Below are positions 34,285-41,487 of a DNA stretch of 64,000 bases, piece by piece. Within the stretch, counting starts at the first letter, position 1, and each line of letters starts with the position of its first letter. The DNA comes from Sporomusa silvacetica DSM 10669 (GTDB lineage Bacteria; Bacillota; Negativicutes; Sporomusales; Sporomusaceae): contig NZ_LSLK01000092.1 in assembly GCF_002257705.1 (NCBI RefSeq), positions 25,110 through 89,109 of the forward strand. Direction: 5' to 3'. The notes below the pieces were generated by a model that was not told the DNA's origin, did not search any database, and saw only the letters and a program-made list of their open reading frames with translations. The position numbers were made by a program, and so were the translations under genes.

Positions 34285-34762
34285 CTTTAAAATTGAATAT
34301 ATATCCCGTTAATATAATAATAACGTTAAATGAATTTTGTTTTGTAACATTTAGAAATATTGGGTAATTACTCAGTACCAAACTGCCGACGGCTTGAGCA
34401 AATTGATTTAATTGGATATCTTTTATAAAAGGATAATAAGCCCCAATAAGAATACAGTGACATACTTGGTCAACCATAAATGACTCAAAGCCTTTATCGT
34501 TAATCTTCTTATCATATTCGACCTTAAGTCTATCTATAGCCCAATGGGCTAAGGAAAGTGATATAATTATCCACCACAAATTATTGTTAAAATTAAAATA
34601 GGGTAAAAGAAGTATCAAATTTATTAGAAGATAATGCCCTATATGCTTAAACATCCCTTTAAAACTAGTTTTCTTTTCCTCGACGATAACGTTGTCCTGA
34701 AGAACAAAATCAGCTATGACATGGCTGAGTATTAATAATGCCAAAATAATTTTTGTATCCAC
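34277..34762 (-). CDS. DUF3307 membrane protein, N-terminal part
   Basis: 161 residues with about four membrane segments. The DUF3307 signature is at the start (LLILSHVIADFVLQDNVIVEEKK), with a central LAHWAIDRLKVEYDKKIN and an ending TGYIFNFKGA. It shares GTGCTTGA with the start of the next gene, an arrangement that couples translation. It lies downstream of satD, a pairing seen in other Firmicutes. Function is unknown. Confidence 0.75.
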   Translation of the reverse strand: MDTKIILALLILSHVIADFVLQDNVIVEEKKTSFKGMFKHIGHYLLINLILLLPYFNFNNNLWWIIISLSLAHWAIDRLKVEYDKKINDKGFESFMVDQVCHCILIGAYYPFIKDIQLNQFAQAVGSLVLSNYPIFLNVTKQNSFNVIIILTGYIFNFKGA

Positions 34763-34797
34763 CGTCTACTCTAACCTCCAATCCCTGTTTTCCCTAC

Positions 34798-34913
34798 AAG
34801 ATTACCTTCCTGTATATAAAACAACAGGAAGATAATCTTGTATTTAGTTATACAGGAATTACAACCTGTATTTAAATATACAGGAAATATAGCCTGTATT
34901 TAGTTGGCAGGTT
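34798..34913. repeat. Long hairpin followed by iterated CCTGTATTTA/TATACAGG palindromes
   Basis: AAGATTACCTTCCTGT (34798-34813) pairs with ACAGGAAGATAATCTT (34824-34839). The following 75 bases repeat a CTTGTATTTA or CCTGTATTTA half-site three times, twice closed by TATACAGG, giving a perfect CCTGTATTTAAATATACAGG palindrome. The whole block lies between the satD stop and the DUF3307 start, so it can act as operator array, attenuator or both. Confidence 0.8.
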
Positions 34914-35603
34914 TTAATTTCTGCTGGTTTTATTCCTAGGTGATAAATATAATTTCTTTTCCAAGATAGAGCTTGCTTGGTAGTTATCAATACCCTGTAA
35001 ATAAGTAGATATCGACCGTCTCGCAGCTGTTACCTCGTACATATACGACGAGCTTATTATATCGGACACGCTTTGCTGTTTTATATGAAGATTATCTGCG
35101 ATTTCCTCTTGAGTAAAGTCTTGGTTTAGCAACTCTAAAACTTGCTGCTGGCGTTTTGTTCTTCTTGTGCTACAAGATTCAATGAAGTAAAGCAAGGAAT
35201 TAATCATGTCCATGCCTGCAAAATCCGACCTGTAAACTATTTGGGGCTTCTTTTTCTTTGCTTGCTCAATTGCTTTCCGAGCAAAGTGAAAAGCTGGTCC
35301 ATCCATGCCAATAGCTAATTCAGGATTAATATCTGTAACAATACTTCCGATGCCAACTCCAAAAACAAGCTCTATAGGTGTCATCTCTCTTATCACATTG
35401 TCGATAACTTTAGGTGCAACCTGAACAGATTTTAGAAGTACTTGAAACTCATCTCCAATAGTAACTGTAAACGGCGATACAATATCTGATCCGTATTGTA
35501 GATTAGCTTTTTCAGCCATCGCTTGGAACCTTTTTTGAGCATCATTTCTATCAGGTAATTTACGTGAACCAACAATATCGCCTATGATAGCACAGTAAAG
35601 CAT
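34914..35603 (-). CDS. satD: SatD family protein
   Basis: 229 residues from ATG 35603 behind GAGGG. The N-terminal SatD domain (AIIGDIVGSRKLPDRNDAQKRF, TIGDEFQVLLK, FGVGIGSIVT) is followed by a C-terminal helix-turn-helix (LLNQDFTQEEIADNLHIKQQSVSD). SatD is named from a streptococcal acid-tolerance locus; its activity is not established. The HTH and the palindromes directly downstream suggest it regulates the DUF3307 genes, which is inference. Confidence 0.82.
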   Translation of the reverse strand: MLYCAIIGDIVGSRKLPDRNDAQKRFQAMAEKANLQYGSDIVSPFTVTIGDEFQVLLKSVQVAPKVIDNVIREMTPIELVFGVGIGSIVTDINPELAIGMDGPAFHFARKAIEQAKKKKPQIVYRSDFAGMDMINSLLYFIESCSTRRTKRQQQVLELLNQDFTQEEIADNLHIKQQSVSDIISSSYMYEVTAARRSISTYLQGIDNYQASSILEKKLYLSPRNKTSRN

Positions 35604-35735
35604 ATTATCCCTCCACAAAAAGGTAGTCCTATCTTATAATTCAAAAAACCATTCAACTAATTGTATAATTATGGGCCAACTACTGCAAGATAATTTTTTT
35701 GTCAACTTCTAATTTGGCTATACCTTGGTCTAGTC

Positions 35736-35778
35736 AAATAAAAAACACTCCTTTCTCGCGAAAAGAGTGTTTTTGCCA
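35736..35778 (-). terminator. Terminator after the DUF4342 gene
   Basis: AAAAACACTCTTTTCGCG and AAAGGAGTGTTTTTTATT form a hairpin with T-run on the minus strand. Confidence 0.88.
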
Positions 35779-35794
35779 AGCTGCAGAATTTATA

Positions 35795-36241
35795 CTACAT
35801 ATTTTGCGAGGACCTGTCCACCTCATCTTGTGAATCTTCCCTGCCAGTTTCAGGCGGCTCAGTTTCCTCGCGTACCACTTCAATAGTACAACGCTTAAAC
35901 ACAGCCACTAAGACGCCAACAGCGGCCAATTGTGGCAGCACCACAGCACCAATGGCGCCAAGAGCTACAGGTATATCTGCCAGCACCCGTCCCTCATGCT
36001 TGACGCGAATCTTGTTAACATTGCCTTCGCGAATAAGCTCTTTCACTTTGTCAATGACCTCGGTGGAGCGCACCGAAAATTCCTCAGTCCAATTGGTGCT
36101 GCTTTTACTTTTATTATCTTCAAGTTCAATTAGGGTTTCTATTACATTGCCATCATTACGTTCTAGAGCCTCTTTAGCCTCCCGATACGAAACCCCGGTG
36201 CGTTCACGAATCAAATCAATATTTTCCAAAGTAATATCCAT
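35795..36241 (-). CDS. UBA/TS-N and DUF4342 domain protein
   Basis: 148 residues. A UBA/TS-N-like three-helix domain (LENIDLIRERTGVSYREAKEALERNDGNVIETL, residues 4-36) is joined to a DUF4342 part (VIDKVKELIREGNVNKIRV) with a hydrophobic hairpin (PVALGAIGAVVLPQLAAVGVLVAVF) and an acidic tail. Such proteins are common in Negativicutes and Clostridia, with no known function. It is monocistronic, with a good ribosome site. Confidence 0.78.
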   Translation of the reverse strand: MDITLENIDLIRERTGVSYREAKEALERNDGNVIETLIELEDNKSKSSTNWTEEFSVRSTEVIDKVKELIREGNVNKIRVKHEGRVLADIPVALGAIGAVVLPQLAAVGVLVAVFKRCTIEVVREETEPPETGREDSQDEVDRSSQNM

Positions 36242-36302
36242 TATATATACCCTCCACTAGTTTAGGGATTAGTCTTCCCTGTTTGAAAAACTGTTATTCT
36301 AC

Positions 36303-37043
36303 CTATAGGGTATTAAGCTTATTAATAAAATCTAATGACTTAAGTGGACGCTCTAACTGGTGTCGTACAAAGCCATACAGCAGACTTTCAGCGACTGACA
36401 GGATCTTAGTAGTCACGGTAAACTGACCAGGTTGTCTCAAATCCAAAGATAATAGCTTATCTAAAAAATCCTTGTCAGGCTGATCGAACTTACTTATGCC
36501 AGGCGGACTGCAAGTAACACATGTACCTCCACCTTCGACAAAACTAAAATATGCCGGCAAACTTAATTTGGAGCCACAGTGCGCGCAACACTCATATTCA
36601 GGCTGAAAGCCGGCCAAGACCATCAACTGCCAGGCACCTGCCAGAGCAGCAATGCGCGGGTTGCGCTCTGCCAGGAGCGCTAGCACTGCTAACAGCATAT
36701 CAAATGCTGCTGGCTCAGACTGCTGCTGTGGCCATAGCCCTAACGTTAATTCAGCAATGAAATTAGCATAGGCTAGTCTGGTTAAATCTTCCCGGATTTT
36801 TCGAAATGAAGTTACAACTTCACACTGCCTAACTAAGTCCATGCCTTTGCCGCCAGCCAGTAACAAGTTTAAATGAGTAAACGGCTGGAGACCACCACTC
36901 AACTTACTTTTAGGTTTGCGGGCACCATATGCCATCACAGTAACAATGCCGCGCTCTCGGGAAAACAAAGTGACCATTCTATCAGCAGCGCTCCAGTCGC
37001 GTGTTGCTAATAGAATGGCTTCTGACGGATACTCTAATGCCAT
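36303..37043 (-). CDS. recO: DNA repair protein RecO
   Basis: 246 residues. An OB-fold N-terminal domain (EAILLATRDWSAADRMVTLFSRERG, as two motifs) is followed by a helical domain and a zinc-binding CCAHCGSKL ... CVTC. RecO mediates RecA loading and strand annealing in RecFOR repair. It starts at ATG 37043 behind GAGG and overlaps the upstream yqzL gene by 10 bases. Confidence 0.93.
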   Translation of the reverse strand: MALEYPSEAILLATRDWSAADRMVTLFSRERGIVTVMAYGARKPKSKLSGGLQPFTHLNLLLAGGKGMDLVRQCEVVTSFRKIREDLTRLAYANFIAELTLGLWPQQQSEPAAFDMLLAVLALLAERNPRIAALAGAWQLMVLAGFQPEYECCAHCGSKLSLPAYFSFVEGGGTCVTCSPPGISKFDQPDKDFLDKLLSLDLRQPGQFTVTTKILSVAESLLYGFVRHQLERPLKSLDFINKLNTL

Positions 37044-37222
37044 TTAACCTCACGTAATAAATCTTTTGAAAAATATTTTTCTGCAAGTAGTGATTGTGTG
37101 GTTTCATCGTCTGACTGCTGTTGGTTGCTACAATGACAATCTGAACAAGCGCGATAGGCAAGGTAAGCATCGATATTACCGGTACTAAAAAAAATCTCCC
37201 ACAAAGTCTCCCGTAATAACAC
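37034..37222 (-). CDS. YqzL family small protein
   Basis: 62 residues starting with GTG at 37222. The N-terminal LWEIFFSTGNIDAYLAYR matches the short YqzL proteins found directly upstream of recO in Firmicutes. The C-terminal tail with CSDCHC is longer than usual. Function is unknown. Confidence 0.72.
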   Translation of the reverse strand: MLLRETLWEIFFSTGNIDAYLAYRACSDCHCSNQQQSDDETTQSLLAEKYFSKDLLREVKWH

Positions 37223-37280
37223 TCGACATCATCCCTTCAACTTATATTGACAAACAGGACTAGCCACATAATCTATTAAG

Positions 37281-38651
37281 TTATTCCAAACTATCGTTCG
37301 CCGCAGCTTCTGGAAAAAGCGGCACTGCCTTAACTCTTACAATTCGGAAGCCGGTAACATGAAGTACCTCAAATGAATAGTCACCAATATTTACTATATC
37401 ACCAGTTTCTGGGCGACGTCCTAACATTCCAAATATATACCCACCTAGTGTATCTTCCTCATGATCTTCCAAACGAATATTCAGAAGTTCAGTCACATCA
37501 TCCAAGAGAACTCCACCGTCAAATTCATAACTACCATCAGACAGACGTTGAATTTCAATATCTGCTACCTCATCATGTTCATCCTGAATATCACCAACAA
37601 TCTCTTCAATCACATCTTCCAGCGCTACAAGTCCGGCTGTACCGCCATACTCATCCGCAACAATAGCCAGGTGTGTACACTTGCGACGCATAACTTGCAG
37701 CAGATGAGCTACTGACATTCCTTCAGGAACTACTAGTATTTCCCGAACGATAGCAGTTAAGTCACGCTCCCCTGGTGCGCACATATCAAAATCCATCAAA
37801 TCACGAACATGAACCATACCAATAATATGGTCTTTGTCTTCCACACATAATGGATATCGCGTATGCACGGTTTCCCGTACCACTCGCATATTTTCCTCAA
37901 ATGGATCGTCTGTAAACAAACATACCATGTCTTGTCTTGGCACCATAATTTCCCGCGCTAAACGATCAGCAAAATCAAAAACATTGTCAATAAGTTCGCT
38001 TTCCATCTGATTAAGTACGCTGCCGCGATGACTGGCACTGACAATCATCCGTAATTCTTCTTCCGAATGAGCCAGATCAGCTTCACTAGCTGCTTTCATT
38101 CCAATTGCGCTTAAAAGCAATTTAGCTGTACGGTTAAACAGCATAATAATCGGATAGCTAACTTTGTGGAAAATATAGAGTAACCATATACAAGACAACA
38201 CCATATTTTCCGAGCGTTGCACCGCCATTGATTTTGGAATAAGGTCGCCTAAAATAATGTAAAAAAATGTAATACTAATAAATCCCAAGGTAATACTGAC
38301 TGTAGTAATCAGCCCTTCTGAAACAGGAAAATAATTCATTAAAATAGGTTTTATCAAAGAGGAAACAGCCGGTTCACCCAACCAACCAAGTGCCAAGGAT
38401 GATAAAGCAATACCAAGTTGCGTGGCGCCAAGGTAGCTATCAAGTGAGGATACTACTTTTAAAGCTAGTTTAGCCCGGGCATTACCTTGCTGAGCAAGTT
38501 CTTCCAGTCGAATTTTACGAATTTTGACTAATGAAAACTCGGATAATACAAAAAAACCATTAATTAAGACAAGTAACAGAGCGGCCGCCAACTTAACCGA
38601 ACTGAATAATGGCGAATCTATAAAGCATCTCTCCCTAGTTATTGGAATCAT
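37281..38651 (-). CDS. HlyC/CorC family membrane protein with CBS pair
   Basis: Up to 456 residues. A CNNM/DUF21 membrane domain with about four segments (LAAALLLVLINGFFVLSEFSLVKIRK; ISITFFYIILGDLIPKSMA) is followed by a CBS pair (EIMVPRQDMVCLF, YPLCVEDKDHIIGMVHVRDL) and a CorC_HlyC domain (YEFDGGVLLDDVTELLNI). Members are linked to magnesium or cobalt efflux. Start: ATG 38651 lacks a ribosome site, and a GGGAG is followed nine bases later by ATA at 38621. The region overlaps the end of the DUF502 gene. Confidence 0.88.
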   Translation of the reverse strand: MIPITRERCFIDSPLFSSVKLAAALLLVLINGFFVLSEFSLVKIRKIRLEELAQQGNARAKLALKVVSSLDSYLGATQLGIALSSLALGWLGEPAVSSLIKPILMNYFPVSEGLITTVSITLGFISITFFYIILGDLIPKSMAVQRSENMVLSCIWLLYIFHKVSYPIIMLFNRTAKLLLSAIGMKAASEADLAHSEEELRMIVSASHRGSVLNQMESELIDNVFDFADRLAREIMVPRQDMVCLFTDDPFEENMRVVRETVHTRYPLCVEDKDHIIGMVHVRDLMDFDMCAPGERDLTAIVREILVVPEGMSVAHLLQVMRRKCTHLAIVADEYGGTAGLVALEDVIEEIVGDIQDEHDEVADIEIQRLSDGSYEFDGGVLLDDVTELLNIRLEDHEEDTLGGYIFGMLGRRPETGDIVNIGDYSFEVLHVTGFRIVRVKAVPLFPEAAANDSLE

Positions 38652-39219
38652 TACTGCGTGGCATAATAGCACCGGCGGTAATAACATATTGCAGTGCACT
38701 TTCGCTTGTTACGTCTAAAGGTATTATGTCCCGACTGGGCAGAATAATATTAAAGCCAGAGGTCAGATTAAGACTCATGGGAACAAAAACGCACACATGT
38801 TCTTCTGTAAATTTATCAGCCAATGGCACCGATAATTCAGGCATAACAAAGCCTAGTGCCTTAACTCCCGGATGTGGATAGGGTACTAATACTGCGTGTT
38901 TTAGCAGTTCCTGAGACTCAAATACAGCTGTTGATATTTGTTTTACACTGTTGTAAATAAATTTTACCACCGGGATTGAGCCTACCAGGCGTTCCCCATA
39001 CCCAATTACTTTTTGCAAAAGCCAATGTGAGGATAGCCAACCAACAATGACAATCAAAAATAACACGACAATTAGTGACAATCCAGGAAAATGAATCGGC
39101 AGATATTGACCTAGCAACTGCTCAGTAAATGAAAAGATGTTAATAATTACAAAGGTTGTAATGGCGATAGGTACAATTACAATTAATCCATTGATAAAAT
39201 ATTTAGAAGACCACTTCAT
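38635..39219 (-). CDS. DUF502 family membrane protein
   Basis: 194 residues. Two membrane segments (GLIVIVPIAITTFVIINIF; FPGLSLIVVLFLIVIVGWL) are followed by the DUF502 core (GERLVGSIPVVKFIYNSVKQI, VLVPYPHPGVKALGFV, VFVPMSLNLTSGFNIILP in parts). Function unknown. It begins at ATG with GAGAGGTGA and is probably co-transcribed with the downstream CorC-family gene. Confidence 0.85.
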   Translation of the reverse strand: MKWSSKYFINGLIVIVPIAITTFVIINIFSFTEQLLGQYLPIHFPGLSLIVVLFLIVIVGWLSSHWLLQKVIGYGERLVGSIPVVKFIYNSVKQISTAVFESQELLKHAVLVPYPHPGVKALGFVMPELSVPLADKFTEEHVCVFVPMSLNLTSGFNIILPSRDIIPLDVTSESALQYVITAGAIMPRSNDSNN

Positions 39220-39278
39220 TTATTCACCTCTCTTACAAATGATACCATTATGCGCCGTATTGGTCAATAATTGAAATA

Positions 39279-39307
39279 AGCTACCGCAAAAAGCGGTAGC
39301 TTGTTTT
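39279..39307 (-). terminator. Hairpin after era
   Basis: AGCTACCGC and GCGGTAGCT pair around a T-loop just after the era stop, flanked by short T/A tracts. Confidence 0.7.
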
Positions 39308-39318
39308 ATTGTATAAAT

Positions 39319-40212
39319 TTACTCAAAACCAAAACTTTTTAACACATTAGGCCGGTTGCGCCAATCTTTTTTTACCTTGACCCATAGATCAAGATATACC
39401 TTAGAGCCCAAGAGATTTTCAATATCCCCCCTGGCCAGGCGGCCAATATCTTTAAGCAGACGACCACCGGCACCGATAACAATTCCTTTTTGCGAATCAC
39501 GTTCAACATAAATTACAGCTCTAACATACAAATTATCATTAGGTCTGGTAACAATTTCTTCAATGTCAACAAGTATAGCGTGAGGAATCTCCTCTTTGGT
39601 TAAATGTAACACTTTCTCTCTGATAAGCTCGGCAATGACAAGACGTTCGGGCTGATCGGTAATCATATCTTCGGGATAATATTGTGGACCCGGTTCAAGA
39701 TGTGATTTGATCTCACTAACCAAACCTTCAAAATTGGTGTGATCAAGTGCCGAAATCGGTACTACCGCGGCAAATTTAAATTGTGCTGTGTATTTTTCAA
39801 TAATAGCAAACAATTTTGTTTTTTCAATTTTATCTATTTTATTTACTGTAAGAATAACTGGTGTACGAACATTTTCCAGGTTATCCAGTATATAGCGTTC
39901 TCCTGCTCCCATTTCGGCAGTAACATCGACCACAAATAAAATAACGTCTACATCCCGCAGAGAGCCTTCCGCTTCCTTGAGCATGTATTCGCCTAACTTG
40001 TGTTTGGGTTTATGCATGCCAGGAGTATCAATAAATAAGATTTGTGCATCTTTTTGGGTAAGAACACCCATAATTTTATTTCTGGTTGTTTGGGGTTTAT
40101 CAGACATAATGGCCACTTTTTGACCAATCAAATTATTCATCAGCGTTGATTTACCAACATTAGGCCGGCCAATAACCGCGACAAAACCTGATTTATAGTT
40201 TTCTTCATTCAT
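39319..40212 (-). CDS. era: GTPase Era
   Basis: 297 residues from the ATG at 40212 (MNEENYKSGFVAVIGRPNVG). G motifs are complete: GRPNVGKST, DTPGMH, NKID, and the effector region KPQTTRNKI. The C-terminal KH domain has GIVIGAGGRLLKDIGRLAR. Era binds 16S rRNA and assists 30S maturation. It is followed upstream by cdd, the usual order. Confidence 0.96.
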   Translation of the reverse strand: MNEENYKSGFVAVIGRPNVGKSTLMNNLIGQKVAIMSDKPQTTRNKIMGVLTQKDAQILFIDTPGMHKPKHKLGEYMLKEAEGSLRDVDVILFVVDVTAEMGAGERYILDNLENVRTPVILTVNKIDKIEKTKLFAIIEKYTAQFKFAAVVPISALDHTNFEGLVSEIKSHLEPGPQYYPEDMITDQPERLVIAELIREKVLHLTKEEIPHAILVDIEEIVTRPNDNLYVRAVIYVERDSQKGIVIGAGGRLLKDIGRLARGDIENLLGSKVYLDLWVKVKKDWRNRPNVLKSFGFE

Positions 40213-40243
40213 TATTTTTCCCACCATCTTTTATAAAGTAGAC

Positions 40244-40633
40244 TTAACTGATAACATCACCTTTGGCAAAACTAAAGGGCAAAAGTTCTTCGATGGTAAC
40301 CGTCCGCTGCTTACCGTTTAGGTTCGATAATATAATTTGCCTAATACCAAACTCAGCCATAACCTGCCGGCAAGCACCACATGGTGACACCGGACCTGAC
40401 GTATCAGCCACTACTGCTATGGCAATAAGCTCTTGTTCACCTTCTGATACTGCCTTAAAAATCGCAGTACGTTCGGCACAGTTCGATAATCCATAGGAAG
40501 CGTTCTCAATATTGCAGCCACTATAAATGCGGCCACTTTTCCCTTGTACTGCCGCCCCAACTTTAAATCCCGAATAGGGCACATAAGCTTCTTCTCTAGC
40601 GCTAATTGCAGCCTTAACCAGTTCCTCCATCAT
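40244..40633 (-). CDS. cdd: Cytidine deaminase
   Basis: 129 residues from ATG 40633 behind GGTGGGG. Zinc and catalytic motifs GCNIENASYGLSNCAERTAIFKA, in which the CAE is catalytic, and PCGACRQVMAEF are intact. It converts cytidine and deoxycytidine to uridines in pyrimidine salvage. Confidence 0.95.
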   Translation of the reverse strand: MMEELVKAAISAREEAYVPYSGFKVGAAVQGKSGRIYSGCNIENASYGLSNCAERTAIFKAVSEGEQELIAIAVVADTSGPVSPCGACRQVMAEFGIRQIILSNLNGKQRTVTIEELLPFSFAKGDVIS

Positions 40634-40642
40634 CTTCCCCAC

Positions 40643-40990
40643 CTATTTTAGCATTTTGTCCCAAAATAGAACATAGCCAACACCTAAAGCAGCTACTGCC
40701 TGAATGAGAACGGCTCCTGCAGCAGCATCTTTGGCTATCTTGGCCAGCGGATGAAACTCAGGTGAAACTTTATCTACAAGAGCTTCTAATGCCGTATTAA
40801 ATACTTCGGCCGTAATGACGCCGGCAATCGTCAAAAATAAAACGCCCAACTCGATTCCGCTTAGCTCAAACCGCCATGCTAACCCTAATGACCCAAGGGC
40901 AGCCAACAAATGAACCTTCATATGACGCTGGCTGCGCACACAGTAAATAATACCAGCTATGGCGTACCGAAAAGCCATTATTATCTGCAT
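40643..40990 (-). CDS. dgkA: Diacylglycerol/undecaprenol kinase
   Basis: 115 residues, three membrane segments, with the DgkA signature EVFNTALEALVDKVSPEFHPLAKIAKDAAAGAVL in the middle. Gram-positive-type members phosphorylate undecaprenol rather than diacylglycerol. It lies between ybeY and cdd. Confidence 0.93.
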   Translation of the reverse strand: MQIIMAFRYAIAGIIYCVRSQRHMKVHLLAALGSLGLAWRFELSGIELGVLFLTIAGVITAEVFNTALEALVDKVSPEFHPLAKIAKDAAAGAVLIQAVAALGVGYVLFWDKMLK

Positions 40991-40998
40991 AGTAGCAC

Positions 40999-41487
40999 CT
41001 ATTGTTCCCGGGTAATACCAAGTAGTGATAAAACGTATTCTTCTTCCTGACGCATTTCAGTTCTCTCTGCTTCAACCTCATGGTCATAGCCTAAGAGGTG
41101 CAACATCCCATGGACAGTCAGATAGGCTAGTTCGCGTTCTAAACTATGATTGAATTCTTCAGCTTGCCTGGCGGTGGTTTCCAGTGATATTACGATATCT
41201 CCCAGCAAAATTTCAATATCATCAGGAGTATCGGTAATATCAGGCTCATGGTCGCCTGCACACTGGTCATTCATAGCAAATGACAATACATCTGTAGGTG
41301 CATCTTTATTACGGTATTGACGATTAAGCTGATGAATATATTCATCGTCAGCCAGCACCACACTTACCTCAGTTTGCGGCTTGAGTCCATAAACATCAGC
41401 CGCTTTATTTAACACTTGCATCAACATTTGTTCCATTGCAGTGGTTACTATCATCTTTCCCTGCTGGTTGTTTATTACTATTTCCAC
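40999..41487 (-). CDS. ybeY: Endoribonuclease YbeY
   Basis: About 162 residues. The zinc-binding HGMLHLLGYDHEVEAE motif and the LADDEYIHQLNRQYRNKDAPTDVLSF core are diagnostic. YbeY acts in 16S rRNA maturation and quality control. The frame is open to 41583, but homologous sequence begins at VEIVINNQ, pointing to GTG 41487 behind GAGGAG. With that start the gene overlaps the 3' end of pgpH by 83 bases. Confidence 0.92.
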   Translation of the reverse strand: MEIVINNQQGKMIVTTAMEQMLMQVLNKAADVYGLKPQTEVSVVLADDEYIHQLNRQYRNKDAPTDVLSFAMNDQCAGDHEPDITDTPDDIEILLGDIVISLETTARQAEEFNHSLERELAYLTVHGMLHLLGYDHEVEAERTEMRQEEEYVLSLLGITREQ

